27,992 bases of DNA from Candidatus Yanofskybacteria bacterium RIFOXYD1_FULL_42_10. GTDB lineage: Bacteria; Patescibacteriota; Minisyncoccia; 2-02-FULL-40-12; GWA2-44-9. The stretch's first letter is position 1. Each line of letters opens with the position of its first letter. Below, one piece after another: positions 15,174-23,352 of this stretch. The position numbers were made by a program, and so were the translations under genes. The stretch lies in the NCBI GenBank assembly GCA_001795975.1, contig MGLG01000046.1:1-27992 (forward strand). The letters are read 5' to 3'. Below the pieces are notes generated by a model. It saw only the letters and a list, made by a program, of their open reading frames with translations, was not told the DNA's origin and did not search any database.

Positions 15174-16049
15174 ATGAACGAGCAAAAAGGGAAACAAAAA
15201 GCAAAAGAATATTACGATCAGGAGGCGGCCGATTATGTCAAGCAATATCAAAAAGCCTACGACAAATATCCAGCCAATCTGATAAGGATTAAATTTATCA
15301 TCGAAAGGATGAAAAAAAACAAGGTCAAGACGATTTTAGATGCCGGTTGCGGCACCTGCGGCCCGATGATAAAACTCCTGAAAAGCGGTTTTAAGGTAAA
15401 AGGATTTGATTTTTCAAAAAAAATGGTAACCGAAGGCAAAAGAGAACTTAAAAGGGCCGGATTTTCTTCCGAATTGATAAATTTTGCCGACCTGGAAAAA
15501 GGGAAAGTTTTTCCGAAAGAAAAATTTGACGCGATAATCGCCTTAGGCGTTTTCCCCCACATTTTAAACGAAAAAAGAGCGCTTTTAAACATGAAAAAAA
15601 TGCTGAAGCCCAAAGGCCTGGTTTTCATTGAATTCAGAAACGATTTGTTTTCCGCCTACACCTTTAATAAATATTCTCTTGAATTTTTCCTGAATAGAAT
15701 TATTAATCCGAATTCTTTGCCCAAACACATTCGTGACAAAGTTATAAGTTTTTATTCCAAAAGATTAAAAGTTGACAAGCCCGTTAAAAGAAAGGACGGG
15801 AAAATAGCTTATACGGACATTTTGGCTAAATTTCGTAATCCGTTAATCCTGGGGAAAGAACTGTTTGAGCCTTGCGGTTTTTCCGTCGCCGATTTCCATT
15901 TTTATCATTATCACGCCCTACCGCCGATTTTTGAAAAAATATACCCAAGAGAATTCAGGGAATTAAGTTTAAAATTGGAAAAAATTGACGATTGGAGAGG
16001 TTATTTGATGGCATCGGCCTATGTGGTGGAAGCGCGGAAAACAAATTAA
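15174..16049 (+). CDS. Class I SAM-dependent methyltransferase
   Basis: This 291-residue Rossmann-fold methyltransferase has motif I as ILDAGCGTCGP near residues 53-63, the motif II acidic region FDFSKKMV, a motif IV segment FDAIIALGVFPHI and LKPKGLVFIEFRND after it. The N-terminus YYDQEAADYVKQYQ is the usual lead-in of Methyltransf_11/25 enzymes. The C-terminal 120 residues (FNKYSLEFFLNRI to YPREFRELS) form a cap that probably binds the acceptor, which is unknown. It opens block C and is followed after 13 bp by the aminopeptidase-like gene. No ribosome site is visible before the ATG. The gene runs into the start region of an alternative longer form of the next gene. Confidence 0.87.
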   Translation: MNEQKGKQKAKEYYDQEAADYVKQYQKAYDKYPANLIRIKFIIERMKKNKVKTILDAGCGTCGPMIKLLKSGFKVKGFDFSKKMVTEGKRELKRAGFSSELINFADLEKGKVFPKEKFDAIIALGVFPHILNEKRALLNMKKMLKPKGLVFIEFRNDLFSAYTFNKYSLEFFLNRIINPNSLPKHIRDKVISFYSKRLKVDKPVKRKDGKIAYTDILAKFRNPLILGKELFEPCGFSVADFHFYHYHALPPIFEKIYPREFRELSLKLEKIDDWRGYLMASAYVVEARKTN

Positions 16050-16062
16050 GCCGCTAAAAATT

Positions 16063-17340
16063 ATGGAAACATCAGTCGGCAAAGAGATGTACAAACTGGC
16101 GGAACGGCTGTTCCCCATCTGCCGGAGCATTACCGGTAACGGCGTCAGAGAAACCCTTGGGATACTGAAAGAAAGCATTCCCATTAAAATTCACGAAATT
16201 CCGAGCGGAACCAAAGTTTTTGATTGGACGATTCCCAAAGAATGGAACATAAAAGACGCTTATATCGCGGACGAGAGAGAAAACAGGGTAATTGATTTTA
16301 AAAAAAACAATCTCCATGTCGTCGGCTATTCGGTTCCGGTCAATAAAACGGTAACTCTTGCCGAACTTCAAGAACATTTATATTCCCTTCCGGAACAGCC
16401 GGAAGCGGTACCGTATGTCACTTCTTATTATCAGAAGAGGTGGGGGTTTTGCATTGCTCACCAAGACAGGAAAAAGCTTAAGGGGGCGAAATATAAAGTT
16501 TTTATCGATAGCGAATTAAAAAATGGTTCCCTGACTTACGGCGAACTTATTATCCGCGGGAAATCGGAACAGGAGGTTTTTCTCTCAACTTATGTGTGCC
16601 ATCCTTCTTTGGCCAACAATGAATTATCCGGTCCAGTGGTGGTTACTTATTTGGTAAAATGGATTTTAAGCCAACCTCGAAAATACACATACCGCATTAT
16701 ATTTGTTCCGGAAACCATCGGTTCAATTGCCTATTTGAGTAAAAATTTAAAAACGATGAAAAAAAATATAATCGCCGGTTTTAATGTGTCATGCGTTGGC
16801 GACGACGGGACATTTAGTTACCTGCCGACTAAAACCGGCGACACTTATTCTGACAGGGTTGCCCTAAACGTATTGTCATTCAAGCAACCCGACTTTATTA
16901 AATATTCTTTTCTTGACAGGAGAAGCGACGAGCGGCAGTATAACGCGCCCGGCGTTGATCTTCCGGTTTGTTGCGTGATGAGGAGCAAATTCGGGTCGTA
17001 TCCGGAATATCATACCTCGTTGGATAATATGAATTTTATCAGCCCGGAAGGATTGGCCGGAACTTGCAACATATTAAAAGAGTGCCTGAAATTGATTGAA
17101 GAAAATCGCAAATATAAAATCAAATGCTTGGGAGAGCCGCAATTGGGCAGAAGGGGATTATATCCGACCATTAGCACAAAATCATCCGCCGATGAAGCAA
17201 AGATCATAAAAGATTTTATCGCTTATGCCGACGGGAAAAATGACCTGATAGATATCAGCAATAAAACCAAAATTGCCGTTTGGGAATTTTACCAGATTAT
17301 CGAAAAGTTAAAAAAGGCGGATTTGCTTAAGGCGGTTTAA
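16063..17340 (+). CDS. DUF4910/DUF2172-type zinc aminopeptidase-like protein
   Basis: This protein belongs to the M28-like family with a DUF2172 insert and a C-terminal winged-helix domain, often found in polysaccharide loci. Seen marks: the N-terminal signature LFPICRSITGNGVRETL; the insert with VFDWTIPKEWNI; the metal-site strand STYVCHPSLANNELSGP; IFVPETIGSIAYL with a candidate catalytic Glu; RRSDERQYNAPGVDLP; and YPEYHTSLDN with a candidate His ligand. The last 75 residues (DEAKIIKDFIAYADGKNDLIDIS onward) look like a winged helix. Start 16063 is preferred because conserved similarity begins there; an upstream ATG at 16021 would overlap the methyltransferase. It may cleave an amide on an amino sugar or act as a true peptidase. 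The biological substrate is not known for the family. Confidence 0.87.
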   Translation: METSVGKEMYKLAERLFPICRSITGNGVRETLGILKESIPIKIHEIPSGTKVFDWTIPKEWNIKDAYIADERENRVIDFKKNNLHVVGYSVPVNKTVTLAELQEHLYSLPEQPEAVPYVTSYYQKRWGFCIAHQDRKKLKGAKYKVFIDSELKNGSLTYGELIIRGKSEQEVFLSTYVCHPSLANNELSGPVVVTYLVKWILSQPRKYTYRIIFVPETIGSIAYLSKNLKTMKKNIIAGFNVSCVGDDGTFSYLPTKTGDTYSDRVALNVLSFKQPDFIKYSFLDRRSDERQYNAPGVDLPVCCVMRSKFGSYPEYHTSLDNMNFISPEGLAGTCNILKECLKLIEENRKYKIKCLGEPQLGRRGLYPTISTKSSADEAKIIKDFIAYADGKNDLIDISNKTKIAVWEFYQIIEKLKKADLLKAV

Positions 17341-17385
17341 AAACACAATGATAAAAATGTCAATATTTTAAAAACAGCCGAGGTG

Positions 17386-17394
17386 TGGAATAAT
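17386..17394 (+). promoter_or_regulatory. Extended -10 element next to a start codon
   Basis: TGGAATAAT has the TGn extended -10 form and ends 7 nt before the ATG at 17402. With no Shine-Dalgarno this suggests a leaderless or near-leaderless transcript. No good -35 box is visible. Confidence 0.4.
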
Positions 17395-17401
17395 CAATCT
17401 T

Positions 17402-18265
17402 ATGATAAATTTTAAGAATTTAAAAAAGCCGTATTTAATCGCCGAAATAGGAATCAACCATAACGGCGATTTGCAGATTGCAAAGAAACTTATTGATGCC
17501 GCTTTTTCCTGTTCCTGGGATTGCGCCAAATTTCAAAAGAGAAATCCTGATATTTCCGTGCCAGAACACCAGAAAAACCAACCCAAAGACACTCCCTGGG
17601 GCCAGATGACCTATCTTGAATATAAATACCGGATGGAATTCGGGGAAAAAGAATACGACCAAATAGATAAATATTGCAAGCACAAACCGATAGATTGGAC
17701 GGCGTCGGTTTGGGATCTTGATAGTTTGGAATTTATTAAAAAATATAACCCCCCGTTTATTAAAATTCCTTCGGCCCACTTAACCAATCATAAATTATTA
17801 AAAGTAACTGCACAGACCGGCATTCCCGTGGTGGCATCAACCGGCATGAGCACGCTTAAAGAAATTGACGAAGCAGTGGCTATTCTAAAAAAACATTCTT
17901 CTCAATTTGTTTTAATGCACTGCAATTCTTCTTACCCGGCAAAATTGCATGAACTTAATTTAAAAGTAATTCCACAATTCGCTAAGCGTTATAAGTGTGT
18001 TATGGGTTATAGCGGCCATGAATTTGGTTTGGCTACTACGACTATTGCCATGACTCTAGGAGCTCAAGTTATTGAAAGACATATTACCCTTGATCATACC
18101 ATGTGGGGAACCGACCAAACAGCAAGTATTGAAATCCAGGGCATGGATAAGTTTTATAAACAAATTGTAGACGCAACTCTTTGCATGGGGGACGGCAAAA
18201 AAAGGGTTTATGAAACCGAGTTAGCTATGAAGAAAAAGTTAAGAGGTGATTCTTTCGGTAAATAA
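17402..18265 (+). CDS. NeuB-family synthase without SAF domain
   Basis: This is a second phosphoenolpyruvate-dependent ulosonate synthase of 287 residues. It keeps the NeuB barrel marks: AEIGINHNGD with Glu15, CAKFQKRNPD, IKIPSAHLTNHKLL, ASTGMST, MHCNSSYPA, GYSGHE and ERHITLDHTMWGTDQTASIE. It stops after the barrel, so the SAF domain (about 70 residues) that supplies an active-site Arg from the partner subunit in NeuB is absent. The WGTDQ form of the last motif differs from the PGPDH form of the fusion enzyme at 1112, suggesting a different aldose substrate. It is immediately followed, 2 bp later, by a paralogue of the transferase that follows the first NeuB. Enzyme class is secure, product is not. 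Confidence 0.9.
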   Translation: MINFKNLKKPYLIAEIGINHNGDLQIAKKLIDAAFSCSWDCAKFQKRNPDISVPEHQKNQPKDTPWGQMTYLEYKYRMEFGEKEYDQIDKYCKHKPIDWTASVWDLDSLEFIKKYNPPFIKIPSAHLTNHKLLKVTAQTGIPVVASTGMSTLKEIDEAVAILKKHSSQFVLMHCNSSYPAKLHELNLKVIPQFAKRYKCVMGYSGHEFGLATTTIAMTLGAQVIERHITLDHTMWGTDQTASIEIQGMDKFYKQIVDATLCMGDGKKRVYETELAMKKKLRGDSFGK

Positions 18266-18267
18266 TA

Positions 18268-19476
18268 ATGAATAACAGTTTATCCTCTGCAAAAAAAGAT
18301 TACAACCAGATCAGCTTTATGAGGTGGCCATATTATTGGCTTGGCCACTCAAGTAATAACGGAGATTCTCGGAATCCTAAATGGGTTGGTTTTTGGGGCA
18401 ACGATTTTTACAACACGACCGATATAGATTTTAATGAATTTATTGCGCGAACCAATCAGTGTCTTGATTATGTCAGAAAAAATTGCGCCGGTTGTGAACT
18501 CATTTATCGCCCGCACCCCGAAGAAAGGGAAGAAATCAAGTTGCTGAACTTGGCTTCTTTTGTTGTCCAAAAGGACGGCCAAGCGGCGGAGGAATTTCTT
18601 TTGGCGAATCGGGAAAACATAAAATATTCTTTTTCTTTTTGCTCAACATCCTCAATAGCCGGTTTAAACTTGGGCGTTAATTCATATATTTTTTACCGTT
18701 GTTTTGCGGATATTTTTGACGGAATTAATAAAATATTCACGGATAATTATTTAAAGGGCCTGCCCGAAAATTTTTTTATAAATAATTTCGAAACTCCTCT
18801 AGTTGAAAATAAGCTTCAATTAAACGAAGACGCGCCGACCAAAATAATTTTTGAGGATATTTTAACGGAACATGGGGGGCCGATCTGGTTTATTGTCCAA
18901 GAAAACAGGTACTTGCTTACGATTCTTGGTTTGAAAAAAATAATTAAGACATTATTTCCTGAAAGAAAAGTTAATTTTATCATATCCAAACACCACAGAT
19001 GGTCGGACGATAAACTGAAACATTTAAGGAGCCAATTTGATAAAGTCATTTCTATTCCCAGGGTTTTTTATTCGTTAAAACCATTGCGGTTAATTTCGGC
19101 GCTTACGATTTCAAGAAAGATAAAAAAAATAAAACTTGAATCCGGTTCAATACTTATCGGATTGGCTCATCATGATTTTGTTGAAAATTGTTTCATGTCG
19201 TATAACCGGGACAAATTCAAATTGGCGATTTTGCCGGAATCGGTATGGAGGCTTAATTTTAAGACCGAGGACCTTGGCTTTGACACAAATAAATTCGCGT
19301 TCAATAAAGCAAGTTTTTTCTTCAATCATTTTCTTGAACCCGTATTGGGATTGAACAGAACAAGATTTATGCACCACGAGAAGGGCAGCAATATGTATTT
19401 TATCCGGCTTCACAAACCTATTGAGGATATTTATGACAAGGTGCTGCTAATAAAAAATTTCCCGGTTGATTTTTAA
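18268..19476 (+). CDS. Sialyltransferase-like GT-B protein with HP and S motifs (copy 2)
   Basis: This is a full-length paralogue of the gene at 3032. Shared order: WVGFWGNDF strand, TNQCLDYVRKNCAGC, LIYRPHPEE with His83, SFSFCSTSSIAG, the G-L-PEN turn, then a second Rossmann-like half starting near residue 205 at GGPIWFIVQENR, RWSDD, and a C-terminal FLEPVLGLNR. The HP and Ser-Thr motifs match the CMP-binding half of bacterial sialyltransferases, but here this half comes first in the chain. The gene starts 2 bp after the NeuB stop, so translation is coupled and the protein probably acts on the sugar made by that NeuB. No signal peptide or TM helix is visible. Family placement rests on motifs only. 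Confidence 0.7.
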   Translation: MNNSLSSAKKDYNQISFMRWPYYWLGHSSNNGDSRNPKWVGFWGNDFYNTTDIDFNEFIARTNQCLDYVRKNCAGCELIYRPHPEEREEIKLLNLASFVVQKDGQAAEEFLLANRENIKYSFSFCSTSSIAGLNLGVNSYIFYRCFADIFDGINKIFTDNYLKGLPENFFINNFETPLVENKLQLNEDAPTKIIFEDILTEHGGPIWFIVQENRYLLTILGLKKIIKTLFPERKVNFIISKHHRWSDDKLKHLRSQFDKVISIPRVFYSLKPLRLISALTISRKIKKIKLESGSILIGLAHHDFVENCFMSYNRDKFKLAILPESVWRLNFKTEDLGFDTNKFAFNKASFFFNHFLEPVLGLNRTRFMHHEKGSNMYFIRLHKPIEDIYDKVLLIKNFPVDF

Positions 19477-19496
19477 TTTTTTATAAGGCCGGAATT

Positions 19497-20159
19497 ATGA
19501 CGAAAGAATTTTATACAAAACCGGACGATGCCCTAAGGCGAAGAAAGCTGATTGAATATAAAAAAACCTATATTGATGTTTATTTCCCGGAAAACAAAAA
19601 TGTTAAAATTTTAGATTTGGGATGCGGACCGGGCTTGTTTCTAGAGGCCTGTAAAAATTCCGGGTATTGCAATTGTGAGGGAGTGGAAATGCTTGATAAA
19701 TTGGTTGATTATGCCCGAAACGAAATAAAATTAAGCAACATAAAAAAAGCCGATGTATTTGATTATCTTAAAATTGCCGAACAGCCGACTTACGATATTG
19801 TTGCGGCCTTCAATCTGCTTGAGCATATTAAGAAAGAAAAAGTCGGGGAGTTGCTGGATTTGATTTTCCGAAACTTGAAAAACGGCGGCCTTTTTCTGGC
19901 AGAGGTTCCTAACGCCGACAGTTCGCTGGGCATCCACACTTTTTATTCGGATATAACTCACGAATTCGCTTATACGGGCGGGCTTATGAAAAAAATGCTT
20001 GGTTTGTCCGGTTTTTCCGATATAAGCGTTTTGCCCAACCGGGTCAGAAAAAATCCGTTCATCCGACTGGCTCAAAAAATTTTGGCAAAAGCGGTCGGTT
20101 TTGACGACAAAATAATGTTTTCGGGAAATATCATTTGCATTGCCCGTAAGAAAAATTAG
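19497..20159 (+). CDS. Class I SAM-dependent methyltransferase
   Basis: This 220-residue methyltransferase of the Methyltransf_11/23 type has motif I ILDLGCGPGLFL near residues 38-48, CEGVEMLDKLVDYA as the ribose-binding acidic region, DIVAAFNLLEHI as motif IV and LKNGGLFLAEVPNADS after it. The segment HTFYSDITHEFAYTGGLMKKML is typical of sugar methyltransferases in glycan loci. It follows the NeuB and transferase genes in the same order as in block A, but its sequence is not an obvious copy of the one at 4301. The next gene starts at the base after its stop codon, indicating an operon. Likely role: methylation of the acidic sugar or chain end. Confidence 0.86.
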   Translation: MTKEFYTKPDDALRRRKLIEYKKTYIDVYFPENKNVKILDLGCGPGLFLEACKNSGYCNCEGVEMLDKLVDYARNEIKLSNIKKADVFDYLKIAEQPTYDIVAAFNLLEHIKKEKVGELLDLIFRNLKNGGLFLAEVPNADSSLGIHTFYSDITHEFAYTGGLMKKMLGLSGFSDISVLPNRVRKNPFIRLAQKILAKAVGFDDKIMFSGNIICIARKKN

Positions 20160-21362
20160 ATGGATTCCGCTTCCAAAATTTTAATCAACCTGATGCAGAT
20201 TTCGCGCAAAAGCCCTACGGGCAGTTTTGTTTATGCGGAAAATCTTCTTCGTCACCTGTTTAAAATTGATAAGGAAAATAATTATGTCTTGCTGGTTAAA
20301 AAAAATGATTGCCGGTTTTTTAAAGAAAAATTCGGGAAGCGGGCCAATGTAAAATATCGCGTCATTGATATCCGGCGGGATATATATGCCAATCCGGCCA
20401 GAGCAATTTTAAAATTTGTCTGCAAATATACCGGCAATAAGCGGGGTACGGAAGATGTTCACCGGAAAGAAATTGAAAACATAATCAGGAAAGACAATGC
20501 CGGCGTTTGTTTTTTCCCTTCCGGCGTAATTTATCCTCATGGACTGAAGAATGTTAAAATTGCTGTTACTATTTTTGATTTGCAGCAGGAATTTCTGCCT
20601 CAAAATTTCAGTCCCGCCTATTTGCGGCTGAGAAAAAACGACTGCGATTATGTCGTTTCGCGCGCCGACCGTATCATTGCGATTTCTGCTCATACCAAGA
20701 AAACCTTAATTGACAAATACGGCATTAGCGCCGACGCAGTAGCCGTTATTTATCCGGCCGGACAAGAAGTTGAAGCCGGAGCGGAAGAAAATTTTTTACC
20801 GGCGTTGCCTGAAAGATTCGTTTTTTATCCGGCCGCTTTTTGGCCCCACAAAAATCACAAAATTTTAATCGGGGCGGTCAATTTGATAAAAAACAAATTT
20901 ACCGGCCTTCATCTTGTTTTTTCCGGCATTGTGAAGAACAAAGAGCTGGAGGAAGAACTTAAAAATTTAGCCGGCATTCTTGGTATTGCGGACAGAGTTC
21001 ATTTTTTGGGCCGTCTATCCGGGCATGCGTTGGATTATTTGTATAAAAAAGCCGAGATTCTCGCCTATCCGTCCGCGTTTGAAGGATTTGGGATTCCTCC
21101 GGTTGAAGCTTTTAATTACGGAGTGCCGGTGATTGCGGCTGACAATTCAAGTATCCGGGAAGTTGTCGGCGAAGCGGGGATTCTGGTTAAAACGGGCGAT
21201 GCCGCCGCCTTGGCGGCTGCGATTGAAGCGGTGCTTACCGATGCTCAATTAAGAGAAGGATTAATTCAAAAAGGCCGCGCGCAAGCGGCGTATTTTTCCT
21301 GGGAAAAAACGGCCAAAGAAACGCTGGCGGTTTTCAAAAATTTACAGACCCAAGTTCAATAA
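20160..21362 (+). CDS. GT4-family glycosyltransferase
   Basis: This GT-B retaining glycosyltransferase transfers a sugar from a nucleotide donor to the lipid-linked repeat unit at the cytoplasmic membrane face. The N-terminal half begins KILINLMQISRKSPTGSFVYAENLLRHL, and its end has VTIFDLQQEFLPQNFS and RADRIIAISAHTK. The donor-binding half has FVFYPAAFWPHKNH, VHFLGRLSG and the EX7E motif EGFGIPPVE with Glu308 and Glu316. Length (400 aa) is normal for GT4. It is directly abutted to the preceding methyltransferase gene. Its last 21 bp overlap tail-to-tail with the minus-strand gene at 21342-22388. The sugar used is unknown; mannose- and rhamnose-type transferases share this signature. Confidence 0.9.
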   Translation: MDSASKILINLMQISRKSPTGSFVYAENLLRHLFKIDKENNYVLLVKKNDCRFFKEKFGKRANVKYRVIDIRRDIYANPARAILKFVCKYTGNKRGTEDVHRKEIENIIRKDNAGVCFFPSGVIYPHGLKNVKIAVTIFDLQQEFLPQNFSPAYLRLRKNDCDYVVSRADRIIAISAHTKKTLIDKYGISADAVAVIYPAGQEVEAGAEENFLPALPERFVFYPAAFWPHKNHKILIGAVNLIKNKFTGLHLVFSGIVKNKELEEELKNLAGILGIADRVHFLGRLSGHALDYLYKKAEILAYPSAFEGFGIPPVEAFNYGVPVIAADNSSIREVVGEAGILVKTGDAAALAAAIEAVLTDAQLREGLIQKGRAQAAYFSWEKTAKETLAVFKNLQTQVQ

Positions 21363-22388
21363 AACTTTTTTTGCCAAAATTGCCGGGCGCAATTCCCGCC
21401 GATGCAGCAAGTTGCCGTTCTCGGCTATTTTTTTTATTGTTTCTTGATTTTCGCGGGCCCAAATAATTTTTTTTGCCAAATCGTTGGAGTCTGCTGGGTT
21501 ACAAAAGAAACAAGTTTCGTTTTCTTTCAGGAGCTCCATTATCCCGGGATTCCGGGCTGTTAAATATGGCAGTCCGACTGCTAAAGTTTCAAAGGCCTTA
21601 TGCGGGACTGTTCTTTGGAGTCGGTCGTGGATAGATAATTGGCCGAGACTTAAATGACATTCCAGCATTTTATTTCTTAAATCCGCCGGAGAAAGTTTTT
21701 CTTTTATCCACTCCACATTTTCCAGATTATATTTGCCGAGCAACTCTTTAATTTTTATTTCTGTCGGTCCGGAACCGATAATCCGGAATTTTATATTTTC
21801 ATTTTTTAATGTTTTGGCTGTCTCAATGGCATATTCTATGCCCGCTTCGGGCAGAAATCTTCCACGGAACAAAACAGTAAAAATCGGTAATTTGGGAATC
21901 GCCGCGTCGTGAAAAAAAATATTGTCATCAGCGCCGGTCCATGCGCGTAAGAGCTTGCGCTCGCTTAACCAAAATTTATTTTGTAAAAATTTTTTTTGAG
22001 CGTTACTTTCAACCAAGGATAGGGTTGCCGCATGAAAAGCCAAAAAATCGATTAGCCACCAATACAATGCCTTGAAAGACCGTGACGAAGCTTGAGCGCG
22101 GGAAATTATTTTACCCTCATACATAGAACCCAGTGCGTTAAAAACTATTTTTTTATTGGAAATAAGGCGAACAAAAGGAACCAAAATATGGGCGGTATAA
22201 CCAACCAAGGCAATATCATAATTTTTTCTTATTATTCGGTGTCGTTTGAAAATGCGCCAAAATTTTATTAACCCCGGCGAACTGTTCATAATCTCTACGA
22301 CTTCAGCTCCATTTTCTTTCAGGCCGCGCAAATACACCGCATCTCTGGACGGAATCTCTTTTGTTAAATTTATGTAGCAAATTTTCAT
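21342..22388 (-). CDS. GT4-like glycosyltransferase of the fucose block
   Basis: This 348-residue GT-B glycosyltransferase starts MKICYINLTKE. It contains VLFRGRFLPEAGIEYAIETA, IIGSGPTE and the donor-site segment VPHKAFETLAVGLPYLTA, which carries the second Glu of the EX7E motif; the first Glu position is not conserved in HDRLQRTVPHKAFE, a variant seen in several small GT4 branches. The start at 22388 is preferred because an upstream ATG (22505) would lie inside fcl. It starts 10 bp after the fcl stop, so it forms an operon with gmd and fcl and is a candidate fucosyltransferase; this is inference from position. Its 3' end overlaps the plus-strand GT4 gene by 21 bp without an intervening terminator. 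Confidence 0.87.
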   Translation of the reverse strand: MKICYINLTKEIPSRDAVYLRGLKENGAEVVEIMNSSPGLIKFWRIFKRHRIIRKNYDIALVGYTAHILVPFVRLISNKKIVFNALGSMYEGKIISRAQASSRSFKALYWWLIDFLAFHAATLSLVESNAQKKFLQNKFWLSERKLLRAWTGADDNIFFHDAAIPKLPIFTVLFRGRFLPEAGIEYAIETAKTLKNENIKFRIIGSGPTEIKIKELLGKYNLENVEWIKEKLSPADLRNKMLECHLSLGQLSIHDRLQRTVPHKAFETLAVGLPYLTARNPGIMELLKENETCFFCNPADSNDLAKKIIWARENQETIKKIAENGNLLHRRELRPAILAKKVLLNLGL

Positions 22389-22398
22389 CAAAAAAGAG

Positions 22399-23352
22399 TT
22401 ACGCTTTTTGAAATCGGATGTACCAATTGATCGTTTTTCTAAGACCGGTTTGAAAATCGGTTGCGGCTTCAAATCCAAACTCTTTTTTGGCCAAGGAAAC
22501 ATCAAGCATTCTTCGAGGTTGGCCGTCTGGCTTGGATGGTGCCCATTTTATTTTGCCCTCATATCTCATAAATCGGCAGATTAATTTGGCAAGGGTCTTT
22601 ATCTTTATTTCCATACCGGAGCCGATATTGACCGGTTCCGGTTTTTCATATTTTTCTGTCGCCAAAACGATTGCTTTGGCCGCGTCTTCAACATATAAAA
22701 ATTCACGGGAAGCGTTGCCGGTGCCCCAAATTTCAACAAACGGCTGTTGTTCTCTTTTTGCCTCGCCGATTTTTTTTATAAGCGCCGGAATGACATGAGA
22801 ACGGTCTGGGTTGAAATTGTCGCCCGGTCCGTAAAGATTTACCGGCAAGAGGTAAATGGAGTTAAATCCATATTGCTGGCGATAGGCCTGCGATTGAACG
22901 AGAAGCATTTTTTTGGCCAATCCGTAGGGCGCGTTGGTTTCTTCTGGGTAGCCGAGCCATAAATTTTGTTCTTTAAACGGAACGGAAGTAAATTTCGGGT
23001 AAGCGCAGACAGTTCCGACGGCGACAAATTTTTTTATTCCTGTCTGTCGAGCCGCTTCCATGAGCTGAGCGCCCATAATTAAATTGTCATAAAATAATTC
23101 TCCCGGTTTTTCTTTATTCAGCCCTATTCCTCCCACTTTTGCGGCGAGATGAATTATAATATCTTTATTCTCGACTACCTTTTGACAATTTTTATATTTT
23201 TTTAAATCAAGTTCTTTGGACCTTGGCACAAAAATATTTTTGGGATGCGCTCCTTTTTTGATGAGTTCCTTAACCACGAATGTGCCCAAAAATCCGGCTC
23301 CGCCAGTAACAAGAATGTGTTTGTTTTTGAGGTCCAATTTTTTATTTGACAT
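22399..23352 (-). CDS. fcl: GDP-L-fucose synthase
   Basis: This bifunctional epimerase/reductase converts GDP-4-keto-6-deoxy-D-mannose to GDP-L-fucose with NADPH. The SDR cofactor motif VTGGAGFLG is at 15-23. Family-specific marks are AAKVGGI, the catalytic region GTVCAYPK with a Cys, PYGLAKK as the Tyr-X3-Lys motif, NLYGPGDNF, SHVIPALI with the catalytic His, and WGTGNASREFLYVEDAA. Length (317 aa) is right. It overlaps the end of gmd by 11 bp, which indicates translational coupling in the two-step pathway. A related 4-reductase giving GDP-6-deoxy-talose or rhamnose is less likely because the Cys/His pair of the epimerase is present. Confidence 0.93.
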   Translation of the reverse strand: MSNKKLDLKNKHILVTGGAGFLGTFVVKELIKKGAHPKNIFVPRSKELDLKKYKNCQKVVENKDIIIHLAAKVGGIGLNKEKPGELFYDNLIMGAQLMEAARQTGIKKFVAVGTVCAYPKFTSVPFKEQNLWLGYPEETNAPYGLAKKMLLVQSQAYRQQYGFNSIYLLPVNLYGPGDNFNPDRSHVIPALIKKIGEAKREQQPFVEIWGTGNASREFLYVEDAAKAIVLATEKYEKPEPVNIGSGMEIKIKTLAKLICRFMRYEGKIKWAPSKPDGQPRRMLDVSLAKKEFGFEAATDFQTGLRKTINWYIRFQKA

